This document shows positions 8,620-16,636 of a stretch of DNA of 50,640 bases, one piece after another (positions within the stretch are counted from its first letter, which is position 1; every line of letters begins with the position of its first letter). The DNA is from Thermovenabulum sp049701175. Lineage in GTDB: Bacteria; Bacillota; Thermosediminibacteria; Thermosediminibacterales; Thermosediminibacteraceae. Under the pieces are notes generated by a model. That model was not told the DNA's origin, ran no database searches, and saw only the letters and a list, made by a program, of their open reading frames with translations. Location: assembly GCF_049701175.1 (NCBI RefSeq), contig NZ_JBNATW010000018.1:1-50640 (forward strand). The letters are read 5' to 3'. The translations under genes were made by a program, and so were the position numbers.

Positions 8620-9927
8620 ATGGAGGACAAAAAAAATCAGGTGAGTTTTGAAGAAGAGTATTCCCAAAAACCTATCCCATCAAATCTCAGAAGACATTGG
8701 TTTTATGCAGCAAGCGTTTATATTGGCATGTGTGCTGTTTTAGCATGTAGCATGGCTGGCGGAGGATTAATCTACGGACTTAAATTTTCAGAAGCTGTTG
8801 CAGCTATGTTTGGAGGATTAATAGCACTTTTAATATTATTTTACATTCCTCTCGGTAAAATTGGAACAGAACAAGGGCTTAATACCTATTATATCGGTGA
8901 ATGTGCTTTCGGTAAGTATGGGAGTAATATAGCCACATCCTTCATTGTAACAGCTATCCCTTGTATAGCATGGTATGGAATTGAAGTTGAAATAGCAACA
9001 CAGGCACTGGCAGCGATAATCCCAATGAGCAAAACTTTATATAATATTATTACATTGATTTTCGGTATTGTGTTTGCACTGCCAGCAATGTATGGAATAC
9101 TTTCCATGGCATGGCTTAACTGGGTAAGTTTGCCGATAATGGTTTATATTATTATATTTGGTGTAGCCAAAGCCATAATGGGAATTGGAATAACCGGACT
9201 TTGGACATATAATCCTGCTCAAAACATGGGAATTTTTTGGGGTATAAATTTGCAGATAGGTATGATCGCTGTTGGATGTTCTTTTGTAGCTGATTACACA
9301 AGATGGATTAAAAATAAATGGAGTGATGTCGCATATTCGGGCATTATTGGCCTCTTCCCGGCTACTTCTGTTCTCACTATAGCAGGTATGATAATGGCCC
9401 TTTCAGCAACTAAACTTGGGGTTAAGGAACCCTGGAACATTGTAGAGGTTATGATGAAATTGAGAATGCCCTCAATGGCTCTAATCTTTGTTTTTCTCCT
9501 GCAATGGACTACATGCATTACAGCGGCATATAGTTCTGGATTGGCTTTAAAAAAGGTTTTTGGCGGTAGTAGATTCTATCTTACATTTATAGCAGCATTT
9601 CTTGGGACAATTTTAGCTATTTCAGGTATAGTAAGCCGTTTTCTCGGTTTTGTATCAATATTGGCTTCATGGGTTACTCCAGTTGCTGGTGTAATTATCA
9701 CTGAATATTACTTCGTATCCAAGAAAAAATTTATTCAAAAGGAAGGAATTTATTTGCCTGGATTAATTTCCGTACTAATCGGCGGATTAATTTCATGGAA
9801 AACTAAATTTTTCATACCAGCGATAAATGGTATGATTATTGGCGGGCTTATATATTATGTATACCACAGAGTATTAGACTTATTCCTTAAACCAAAAACT
9901 GATATAGATTACAGTAGTACAAAATAA
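8620..9927 (+). CDS. NCS1 family permease (cytosine/allantoin/hydantoin-type transporter)
   Basis: This 435-residue, strongly hydrophobic protein has about 12 predicted membrane helices and fits the nucleobase:cation symporter-1 family (CodB, Mhp1 and allantoin permeases). The first helix region reads FYAASVYIGMCAVLACSMAGG, and TM3 includes CIAWYGIEVEIATQAL, where family members carry substrate-contacting residues. It is transcribed divergently from pucR and is the obvious importer for the substrate of the adjacent operon; Mhp1-type members carry hydantoins. AAAGGGGG sits upstream of the ATG. A bidirectional terminator follows. Substrate identity cannot be read from sequence. Confidence 0.87.
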   Translation: MEDKKNQVSFEEEYSQKPIPSNLRRHWFYAASVYIGMCAVLACSMAGGGLIYGLKFSEAVAAMFGGLIALLILFYIPLGKIGTEQGLNTYYIGECAFGKYGSNIATSFIVTAIPCIAWYGIEVEIATQALAAIIPMSKTLYNIITLIFGIVFALPAMYGILSMAWLNWVSLPIMVYIIIFGVAKAIMGIGITGLWTYNPAQNMGIFWGINLQIGMIAVGCSFVADYTRWIKNKWSDVAYSGIIGLFPATSVLTIAGMIMALSATKLGVKEPWNIVEVMMKLRMPSMALIFVFLLQWTTCITAAYSSGLALKKVFGGSRFYLTFIAAFLGTILAISGIVSRFLGFVSILASWVTPVAGVIITEYYFVSKKKFIQKEGIYLPGLISVLIGGLISWKTKFFIPAINGMIIGGLIYYVYHRVLDLFLKPKTDIDYSSTK

Positions 9928-9974
9928 ATCTATCAACATAATACTAATTAAAAAACAATATAATACCAATTAAA

Positions 9975-10008
9975 AAAACAGGAGAGTTTTATCAATCTCT
10001 CCTGTTTT
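9975..10008. terminator. Bidirectional terminator between the permease and chemoreceptor genes
   Basis: A 12-bp perfect stem, AAAACAGGAGAG (9975-9986) with CTCTCCTGTTTT (9997-10008), has a 10-base loop and A/T flanks on both sides. It can end the plus-strand permease transcript and the minus-strand chemoreceptor transcript. Confidence 0.88.
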
Positions 10009-10036
10009 CTAATTTAATCCATTATAAATATTAACT

Positions 10037-12070
10037 TTATACCTTGAATTGTTCCACCTTTTCTTCCATTCTCTTTGCAACTTCCAGAATTTGCTGTGCA
10101 TTTGCAGCTATCTCTTCTGTTGATGCGGAAAGTTCTTCGGCAGATGCCGATATCTCTTCAGCAGACGCTGATGTCTCCTCTGAAACTGCACTTATGCTCT
10201 GAACACGTTCTAATACTATGTCCTTTGATTTTACGGTATTATCCACCTCTGTGTATGTCGCTTTAATCATCGGCGCTATAGCTGCTACTGACTCTAATAT
10301 GTCATCAAAAGCTTTGACGGTATTTTCTACATTCTCTAATTGGTTATTCACCTGAGTAGTTACTTCTTCAGAAGTCTTTACAACCTCATCGGTTTCCGAG
10401 GTTATATCGTTTAATAAAGCCCTTATCTTATCAGAAGATACACGGGATTGCTCTGCAAGTTTCCTTATTTCAGCTGCAACAACAGCAAACCCTCTCCCCG
10501 CTTCTCCAGCTCTCGCTGCTTCAATAGCTGCATTTAATGCCAGTAAATTTGTCTGCTCTGCTATTCCCTTTATAACCTCCAAAATTTCCCCTGCTTGGTC
10601 TACCGAACCTTTAAGAGCCTCAAGCCTTTCAACTACTACCCCAAATGCTTCACGCACTCCCCTAATTGAAGAAATAAGATTGTCTAACTCTTTCTTTCCA
10701 GTGTTTGCTAATCGAGAAGTCTCTTCACTGTTTGCCTTTACGTGACTAAGTTCATTGTATACCTTTTCTAAGCTTGTCGTTATATTCCCTATAAGGGTCA
10801 CTATCTCTTGCAAATCTTGGGCTTGGTCAGATGCTCCAGAAGCCACCTGCTGAATAGCTTTTGCAACCTCGTTGGAAGAAGCAGCTATTTCTTGGGAAGC
10901 AGCACTCAAGGCATCGGAATTTCCAGCCAATGTCTTTGCGTCGGTTTTTAGGCCTGAAAGCAATGGCCTAATATTGGCCTGCAGTTTATCGATAGCCTGT
11001 GTAAGCTTTCCTATTTCGTCACTGCGATGGAGGAATTGCTCAGGAACAGCCCTTGTAAAGTCTCCTGTTGCTATGAGACCCAAATGGTCTACAGCAAGTA
11101 TCAGCGGCGTTGTAATAGTTCTCGCTATTATAAAGGTTAGTGCCAATGCAATAATTACAATTATTATCGAAATTATTATCATGGCCTGCTTTAAACCTGA
11201 AGCCCTTTCCATCACTTCAGCTACAGGGACATTAATACCTACTGACCATCCTGTAGTTTTTACAGGAGCATAACCGACTATCTTTTCTACACCCTGGAAG
11301 GTATATCGGCCAACTCCTTCTTCTCCATTTGCCATTTTGGAAATAATGGATGCAAGAGCAGATAAGGAAGAATCAGACTTTGCTTCTTCTATTATGTTTT
11401 CCTGATTCTTTACCCTTTCAAATTCTTTATGCGCTATCATTTTCCCAGTGCTGTCCACAGCAAAGCCGTAACCTGTGCGTCCATAGTTTATTGAGGAAAC
11501 AAGCTGACTTAGTTGTTCACCATCTATTATACCCGCCAAAACACCTATGATTTCGTTGCTGGCGTAGTGGCGGATTGGCGTTGCAATACCAAAGATTACG
11601 GTCTGGTCGACTTTGCTTATCAGAGCAGTGGAAATATTGGTTTTGCCCTCAAGGGCCTTTTTAAAATAATCCCTATCTGCCAAATTTGCGGTGCTTCCAT
11701 CTTGATAAACAGCATTGCCGTTCCTATCCACAATGGCTAATCGCTTAAACCCTTGGCTTTCTATTCTCTTTAATTCATCTCTTAGGAGCTGCAGTTTCTC
11801 TTCAAGGGTAGCTTCTCTATCGCCCGATTTTCCCCTTATAATATTCCTTTGCGCAATGCTTTCAATTATGGTAATTTTTGCTTGAACACGTGTATCTATA
11901 GTCTCGGCTGCCAATTTCGCAGTTTTTAATAAGGCCTCATTTGCTTGGGCTTCAAGGGCGCTTGAAGCGCGGCTTACACTTACAAAAAATAATACAAGAC
12001 AGCCTATTAAAACAACAAGCCCAAATAAAACCGTCATTCTCGTCCTTAAACTTGTACTTATCCCCAACAT
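10037..12070 (-). CDS. Methyl-accepting chemotaxis protein with dCache sensor
   Basis: The 677-residue chemoreceptor has a first membrane helix at about residues 13-33, a periplasm-side dCache-type sensor (about 35-280, with YGRTGYGFAVDSTGKMIAHK), a second helix near 300, a HAMP segment, and a long cytoplasmic coiled coil. The signalling tip is present (IAEQTNLLALNAAIEAARAG). The C-terminus EEKVEQFKV has no CheR-binding pentapeptide. Ala/Ser/Glu-rich repeats near the end are normal methylation-helix sequence. The start at 12070 follows AAGGAGAA; an in-frame GTG at 12088 lies before that site. It is downstream of a cheW gene behind a c-di-GMP riboswitch. The ligand is unknown; the neighbouring permease makes a nucleobase-like compound a guess only. 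Confidence 0.93.
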   Translation of the reverse strand: MLGISTSLRTRMTVLFGLVVLIGCLVLFFVSVSRASSALEAQANEALLKTAKLAAETIDTRVQAKITIIESIAQRNIIRGKSGDREATLEEKLQLLRDELKRIESQGFKRLAIVDRNGNAVYQDGSTANLADRDYFKKALEGKTNISTALISKVDQTVIFGIATPIRHYASNEIIGVLAGIIDGEQLSQLVSSINYGRTGYGFAVDSTGKMIAHKEFERVKNQENIIEEAKSDSSLSALASIISKMANGEEGVGRYTFQGVEKIVGYAPVKTTGWSVGINVPVAEVMERASGLKQAMIIISIIIVIIALALTFIIARTITTPLILAVDHLGLIATGDFTRAVPEQFLHRSDEIGKLTQAIDKLQANIRPLLSGLKTDAKTLAGNSDALSAASQEIAASSNEVAKAIQQVASGASDQAQDLQEIVTLIGNITTSLEKVYNELSHVKANSEETSRLANTGKKELDNLISSIRGVREAFGVVVERLEALKGSVDQAGEILEVIKGIAEQTNLLALNAAIEAARAGEAGRGFAVVAAEIRKLAEQSRVSSDKIRALLNDITSETDEVVKTSEEVTTQVNNQLENVENTVKAFDDILESVAAIAPMIKATYTEVDNTVKSKDIVLERVQSISAVSEETSASAEEISASAEELSASTEEIAANAQQILEVAKRMEEKVEQFKV

Positions 12071-12150
12071 AATTCTCCTTCGTCGCACACCGCTGTAATA
12101 TTTATATAATATATGTGCGACCTTAACCCCCTTTACTTAATTATTTTCAC

Positions 12151-12609
12151 TTAATTAACCTGCTGACTTATATTTTTTAAAACTTCCTTCTTTTCCGCAT
12201 CTAAAAGAAGGTCAAGTTTTATCAATATAATAAGCTTGTCCTCTTTCTTTGCTAATCCTTCAATAAAAGCAGCGTTTATTGTGGTGACAGGTGGTGCAGG
12301 CTCGATTGAATTGTCGTCAATGGTTATTACTTCATCTACCGAGTCAACTATCAGACCCGCTTCTTGCCCTGATATTTCCACTATGATTATCCTGCTGTCT
12401 TTACTTTTTTCTCCCTTCCCAATCCCGAAGCGCTTTTTAAGGTCTATAACCGGTATGATTTTACCTCTTAAGTTTACCACACCTTCTACAAATTCAGGCG
12501 CATTAGGTATTTTTGTAATAGGAGCATCTTTGATAACTTCACGCACATCGAAGATATCAAGTCCATAAAGTTCCTCTGCAAGGCCAAAAACAACCAACTG
12601 CTTAGGCAT
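12151..12609 (-). CDS. cheW: Chemotaxis coupling protein CheW
   Basis: The 152-residue CheW-domain protein begins MPKQLVVFGLAEELYGLDI and contains PNAPEFVEGVVNLRGKIIPVIDL, the diagnostic CheW loop that joins receptors to the CheA kinase. An in-frame ATG at 12645 precedes the run of G residues that forms the ribosome site, so the ATG at 12609, about six bases after AAAGGGGGG, is the better start. The gene lies 80 bases upstream of the chemoreceptor gene and 36 bases after a riboswitch terminator, so the pair appears to be a c-di-GMP-controlled receptor module. No cheA is in the window. Confidence 0.93.
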   Translation of the reverse strand: MPKQLVVFGLAEELYGLDIFDVREVIKDAPITKIPNAPEFVEGVVNLRGKIIPVIDLKKRFGIGKGEKSKDSRIIIVEISGQEAGLIVDSVDEVITIDDNSIEPAPPVTTINAAFIEGLAKKEDKLIILIKLDLLLDAEKKEVLKNISQQVN

Positions 12610-12645
12610 TACTTTCCCCCCTTTTTTAACTGTAATTTTAAACAT

Positions 12646-12677
12646 AAAAAAAGCGGCTTCCTGCGAAAGGCTGCCGC
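12646..12677 (-). terminator. Riboswitch expression-platform terminator
   Basis: GCGGC (12673-12677 on the minus strand) pairs with GCCGC (12653-12657), with additional CC/GG pairs inside, and is followed by a run of seven T (12646-12652). It stands between the c-di-GMP aptamer and cheW. Its 5' arm CGGCAGCC (12669-12676) is perfectly complementary to the aptamer 3' strand GGCTGCCG (12703-12710), giving a mutually exclusive antiterminator. Confidence 0.8.
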
Positions 12678-12702
12678 AGAATATTAATTTTCATACACTC
12701 TT

Positions 12703-12781
12703 CGGCAGCCCGGCTACCATGTCCCAATTAGGGATTTAGGCCCGTGGCTTTGCGTCCCCGCTTTTCAGCGGGTTTGCCTTT
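12703..12781 (-). promoter_or_regulatory. Cyclic-di-GMP-I (GEMM) riboswitch aptamer
   Basis: On the minus strand the GEMM-I consensus is clear: AAAGGCAAACC, a short GC hairpin, GGGACGCAAAGCC, GGGCCTAA, then the 3' hairpin GGTAGC-CGG-GCTGCC. It lies upstream of cheW and the chemoreceptor gene. GEMM-I riboswitches bind cyclic di-GMP and often control motility and chemotaxis. The geometry with the following terminator suggests that ligand binding frees the terminator and switches the genes off; that direction is inferred. Confidence 0.92.
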
Positions 12782-12850
12782 ATCAATATTTATATTGCCA
12801 TATTTTACAATTTTCGTCAATATTTTTTTATTTAGGTTTTAGAATATTAT

Positions 12851-12888
12851 AAAAAATGGGCCTTCTCATTAACCTTGATAGAAGGCCC
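12851..12888 (-). terminator. Terminator of the aminotransferase gene
   Basis: A 9-bp perfect stem, GGGCCTTCT (12858-12866) with AGAAGGCCC (12880-12888), has a 13-base loop and is followed on the minus strand by ATTTTTT. It lies 24 bases past the aminotransferase stop codon. Confidence 0.87.
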
Positions 12889-12912
12889 TAAGGAAACTGT
12901 TAAAACACAACA

Positions 12913-14253
12913 TCATAATTTATTTTCTTGTCTTACTTTTATTAAAGCCTTTTTCATGCGTTTGTAACCTTCCATCAAATCTTCTTCCGTAACCGTAAGT
13001 ATCGGCCTAAACCTTACCCCCACTACTCCTGTCGGCAAAACAATCATCTTCTCTTCAAAGCAGTACTTCAAAAACTTACCCCGTAATTCCTGATTCGGTA
13101 AATCAAAAGCCGCCATTAACCCCTTATATCTTACATTGCTTACCAATTCGGGAAATTCATCTTCTAATGCATGTAAATACTTATGTAAAACCTTTGATAC
13201 CTCGTTTACATGTTCTAATACATTGTCCTCTTTTATAATTTCAAGTATCCTTGTTGAGCGAACCATATCTACTATATTCCCGCCCCATGTGGAGTTTATA
13301 CGGCTGCTTTCCACAAAGCAGTTTTTCTCTACCTCATCTACTCTCCTCGTAGATAATATACCGCATACCTGTGATTTTTTCCCGAAAGCAAATACATCCG
13401 GCTCTACCCCATAATGCTGAAATGCCCACATCTTCCCGGTTATGCCCATACCGCACTGCACTTCATCAAAAATAAGCATTATCTCGTTTTCATCACATAT
13501 CTCCCTCAATGCCTTCAAAAACTCGGGCCTGAAGTGGTTATCTCCTCCCTCTCCCTGTATCGTCTCTATTATTATCGCACATATATCATTAGGGTTATCT
13601 CTTATAGCTTTTTTAATTTGGCTTATTGCTTCTTCTTCCGCCCTTTTCACTTCGTCCAAATGCTTCTCCAATGGCCACTTTATCTTGGGATTTGTTATCC
13701 TCGGCCAATCGTTGAATTTCGTAAAATACATATTCTTTCTCGGGTCTGCAATATTAGTAAGGGAAAGGGTATAACCTGACCTTCCGTGAAAAGCCTCCTT
13801 AAAGTGTATAACCTTTGTTCCCTTTTGAGCACTCTCATTATAACCTCTTTCTAAATTTTTCCTCACCTTCCAATCCATCGCAACCTTTAGTGCATTCTCT
13901 ACGGCTAAGGTGCCTGTGTCTATCATGAAAAGGTGCACATAATTTTCCGGTGCGGCAACTTCCATAAAGGTTTTCACAAATCGTGCCATTTCTACAGTAT
14001 ACATATCCGAATTAGCTACTTTGTTAACCGCAGCTCTAAATACCCTTTCCTTAAATTCCTCATTGGCAAGTTTTGGATGGTTCAATCCTAAGGGTAAAGA
14101 TGCAAAAAAGGTGTAAAAATCAAGGTAGTCGGTGCCATCTCTTGCATCTACAACATGACTACCATAAGACTTCTCCAAATCAACCACTATTGGATAACCA
14201 TCCACCAAAATATACTTTTCAAGGGTAGGTATCACTTCATGGGGTGACAACAT
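12913..14253 (-). CDS. lat: Class III aminotransferase, probable L-lysine 6-aminotransferase
   Basis: The 446-residue PLP enzyme matches the lysine epsilon-aminotransferase branch of class III aminotransferases. It would transfer the 6-amino group of L-lysine to 2-oxoglutarate, giving a semialdehyde that cyclises to piperideine-6-carboxylate. Visible sites are FHGRSGYTLSLTN (155-167), the PLP-binding aspartate D263 in IFDEVQCGMG, and the Schiff-base lysine in FGKKSQVCG (K292/K293). The N-terminal MLSPHEVIPTLEKYILVDG is characteristic. I start at the ATG at 14253, eight bases after AGGAGG. The gene appears monocistronic, with its own promoter and terminator. Ornithine or 4-aminobutyrate as substrate cannot be excluded. 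Confidence 0.82.
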   Translation of the reverse strand: MLSPHEVIPTLEKYILVDGYPIVVDLEKSYGSHVVDARDGTDYLDFYTFFASLPLGLNHPKLANEEFKERVFRAAVNKVANSDMYTVEMARFVKTFMEVAAPENYVHLFMIDTGTLAVENALKVAMDWKVRKNLERGYNESAQKGTKVIHFKEAFHGRSGYTLSLTNIADPRKNMYFTKFNDWPRITNPKIKWPLEKHLDEVKRAEEEAISQIKKAIRDNPNDICAIIIETIQGEGGDNHFRPEFLKALREICDENEIMLIFDEVQCGMGITGKMWAFQHYGVEPDVFAFGKKSQVCGILSTRRVDEVEKNCFVESSRINSTWGGNIVDMVRSTRILEIIKEDNVLEHVNEVSKVLHKYLHALEDEFPELVSNVRYKGLMAAFDLPNQELRGKFLKYCFEEKMIVLPTGVVGVRFRPILTVTEEDLMEGYKRMKKALIKVRQENKL

Positions 14254-14298
14254 TTTTTTTGCCTCCTTAATTTTATAATTTTTGTAACTATGCTTATA

Positions 14299-14327
14299 AT
14301 TATACATATTTTTGTGTATTTATTCAA
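14299..14327 (-). promoter_or_regulatory. Predicted sigma-A promoter of the aminotransferase gene
   Basis: On the minus strand TTGAAT (14322-14327) and a perfect TATAAT (14299-14304) are separated by 17 bases. The leader to the ATG at 14253 would be about 40 bases, with AGGAGG near its end. Confidence 0.7.
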
Positions 14328-14384
14328 TATCTTTTTATTTAACCATAAACTTTTGCATTTATTTGAATTAATTAAAATTAATAA

Positions 14385-14422
14385 ATATACGCCGATACCT
14401 TTGAAAAAATATCGGCGTATAT
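14385..14422 (-). terminator. Strong hairpin, probable terminator downstream of the uracil/xanthine permease
   Basis: A 13-bp perfect stem, ATATACGCCGATA (14385-14397) with TATCGGCGTATAT (14410-14422), has a 12-base loop. Minus-strand RNA continues into a T-rich tract. It isolates the aminotransferase promoter from the upstream permease transcript. Confidence 0.75.
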
Positions 14423-14428
14423 CTTTTA

Positions 14429-14563
14429 TTAACGAAGGTTATCGTTTATTTGTTTTTTATCTAATATTTTGTAAATTTGAAGAGCCACCTCGATATTTAG
14501 CCTATCTTTAGCATCTTCCAAATACTTTACCATGGTTTTATAGGATCGTGATTGAGTTTCGTA
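14429..14563 (-). other. Short open segment, possible gene remnant
   Basis: The minus strand is open from 14563 to a TAA at 14429 and encodes YETQSRSYKT followed by MVKYLEDAKDRLNIEVALQI and a charged tail, 44 residues in all. The composition looks protein-like, but the only ATG (14533) has no ribosome site and the upstream ten codons look equally coding-like. It may be the C-terminal remnant of a lost gene. I do not recognise it. A weak hairpin (14567-14588) lies just upstream. The rest of the 14254-14608 gap holds only the promoter and terminator listed. Confidence 0.3.
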
Positions 14564-14608
14564 TTAAAGGTCGGATTTTTCCTACCTTCTTTGTTTTAAA
14601 AAGTATTA

Positions 14609-15841
14609 TCACTCGGTGGTTTTCTCATGGTTTGGGAGGATTTGATTTAATATAATTCCTACCAAAGCAGCAAAACCCATTCCACCCATTTTGAAACTAC
14701 CAATGTTAATAACTGCTCCACCAATACTTAAGACAAGAATTACGCTTGCTATTATGAGATTCCTTGGCTGTTTAAAGTCAACCTGATTTTCTACAACCGT
14801 CCTTATACCTATGCTTGCAATCATCCCGAATAAAACAACTGAAATTCCCCCGATTACTGGTTCGGGAATGGTCCTAATAGCCGCACTTATTTTTTGAATA
14901 AAAGAAAGGAGTATGGCCATGCTAGCTGCAATTCTCATTACTTCGGGTTTCCATACCCTTGTCAGAGCAAGAACACCTGTATTTTCCGAATAAGTTGTGT
15001 TTGCAGGCCCCCCAAATAGCCCTGCAATGGAAGTGCCAATGCCATCTCCGATTAATGTCCTGTGTAGTCCAGGATCTTTAATAAAGTCTTCTTCTACTGT
15101 CGCACTTACTGCAAGGACATCTCCTACATGCTCTACCATTGTAGCCACCGCTACAGGTGCAATAAGTCCAATGGCAGCAGCATTAAATACTGGCCAAGTA
15201 AATTTGGGCATTGCTATCCACGGGGCTTGTATTACGGGTTCGTAATTTATTATCCCCGCAATTGCTGAAATTATATAACCTACAATCAAGCTTATTATAA
15301 CCGGCACAAGTTTAATAAAACCTTTGCCATAAATATTAATTATTATTGCTGTTAATAAAACTATAAAGGCTATAATCCAGTTTTTGCTGGCATTACTTAT
15401 AGCAACAGGTGCAAGAGTTAAACCTATAACCATAATAATAGGGCCAGTTATCACAGGCGGTAATAGTTTTTCTATAAAGCTTGGACCTAAGAAATATACA
15501 AGGGCTGCCATAACACAGTATATAAGACCAGCAACTATTATTCCACCTTGAGCCGCAGGTATACCGTACTGTTTTACAACTAAAGCGACAGGAGCAATAA
15601 AAGCAAAGGATGACCCTAAAAATACTGGAACCTTCATCTTTGTTACTAAATGAAACCACCATGTACCGATACCAGCAGTAAACAAAGCAACTCCAACATC
15701 AAGACCTGTCAAAAGCGGAACGAGAACTGTAGCACCAAACATTGTAAAGGTGTGCTGTAGACCTAAGATAAGAAGTTGATGTAATGGTAGATAATCTCCC
15801 GCCCTAATAGGGCCACGAATTTCTCCGTTTTGTTTTGCCAT
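14609..15841 (-). CDS. Uracil/xanthine permease (NCS2 family)
   Basis: The 410-residue protein has about 12-14 hydrophobic segments and the NCS2 signature GGPANTTYSENTGVLALT near residues 277-294, as in UraA/PyrP uracil permeases. The N-terminus HQLLILGLQHTFTMFGATV is also characteristic. It would import uracil or a related base with protons. AGGAGGG precedes the ATG by seven bases. No purine riboswitch, PRPP or PyrR-type leader could be recognised in the 160 bases upstream, so the substrate remains uracil or xanthine. Confidence 0.88.
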   Translation of the reverse strand: MAKQNGEIRGPIRAGDYLPLHQLLILGLQHTFTMFGATVLVPLLTGLDVGVALFTAGIGTWWFHLVTKMKVPVFLGSSFAFIAPVALVVKQYGIPAAQGGIIVAGLIYCVMAALVYFLGPSFIEKLLPPVITGPIIMVIGLTLAPVAISNASKNWIIAFIVLLTAIIINIYGKGFIKLVPVIISLIVGYIISAIAGIINYEPVIQAPWIAMPKFTWPVFNAAAIGLIAPVAVATMVEHVGDVLAVSATVEEDFIKDPGLHRTLIGDGIGTSIAGLFGGPANTTYSENTGVLALTRVWKPEVMRIAASMAILLSFIQKISAAIRTIPEPVIGGISVVLFGMIASIGIRTVVENQVDFKQPRNLIIASVILVLSIGGAVINIGSFKMGGMGFAALVGIILNQILPNHEKTTE

Positions 15842-16000
15842 TTAACACCCTCCTATTTTTTAAATAAACTAACTTTTATAAAATATTTTCCCTTCAAATA
15901 TTGTTATAATACAAATAGCGTAAAAAATGGTTTCTTTCAGCACTACTTTAATGGCAAAAATTGTATTATGAAATTTGAGCTATAGATACAAGATATTTTT

Positions 16001-16636
16001 TTATTTATCAATATTTTTAATGCTAAAAGTTTTTCGGTGTATAGGCGAATATCCATATTTCTTAATGGATTCAATATGTTTTTTTGTTCCATACCCTTTG
16101 TTATGTAAAAAATCGTATTGGGGATATATATCGTGGTAGCGCTTCATAATTCTGTCCCTTTCAACTTTTGCAATTATTGATGCGGCTGCGATAGTTCCGC
16201 AGATCCTATCTCCTCCCTTTATACCTTCCTGCGGAAAGTCAATTTCAGGTATTTTTAAAGCATCTACTATCACATAATCGGGAGGGATTTTTAACCCCAA
16301 CACTGCATTTTTCATGGCAAAAAGCGTTGCCTTTAAAATATTGTTTTCATCGATGTATCTCTCATCAACTACTGAAAAAGAATAAGCAATTGCATTTTTG
16401 ACTATTTCTTCATAAACTTCTTCTCTCTTTTTCTCGCTTAAAAGTTTTGAGTCCTTCAAATTAGGAATAAATACATCTTCCGGCAGTATCACTGCAGCAG
16501 CAACGACAGGTCCCGCCAGCGGTCCTCTTCCTGCCTCGTCTACACCTGCAATTAACTTATAACCTTTTTTTCTAAGATCTTTCTCAAATTTAAACAGCTG
16601 TTTTAACCTCTCTTCTTCAGTCTTAATGCTCTTCAT
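16001..16636 (-). CDS. rnhB: Ribonuclease HII
   Basis: The 211-residue enzyme cleaves RNA in RNA-DNA hybrids and removes single ribonucleotides from DNA. The signature GVDEAGRGPLAGP gives catalytic D33 and E34; the other acidic sites fall in YVIVDAL and the GTIAAASIIAKVERD region follows. I start at the ATG at 16636, eight bases after AGAAGG; an in-frame ATG at 16663 lies deeper in rbgA without a site. The chosen start overlaps the end of rbgA by 14 bases, the usual rbgA-rnhB pairing in Firmicutes. Confidence 0.95.
   Translation of the reverse strand: MKSIKTEEERLKQLFKFEKDLRKKGYKLIAGVDEAGRGPLAGPVVAAAVILPEDVFIPNLKDSKLLSEKKREEVYEEIVKNAIAYSFSVVDERYIDENNILKATLFAMKNAVLGLKIPPDYVIVDALKIPEIDFPQEGIKGGDRICGTIAAASIIAKVERDRIMKRYHDIYPQYDFLHNKGYGTKKHIESIKKYGYSPIHRKTFSIKNIDK

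Noticed and set aside
10872..11273. 133-codon plus-strand open frame opposite the chemoreceptor gene
   Set aside because: It is antisense to the conserved HAMP and signalling region, with no ribosome site or promoter.
15842..16000. Purine riboswitch or PyrR attenuator before the uracil/xanthine permease
   Set aside because: No conserved aptamer core, binding loop or terminator-antiterminator pair could be found there.
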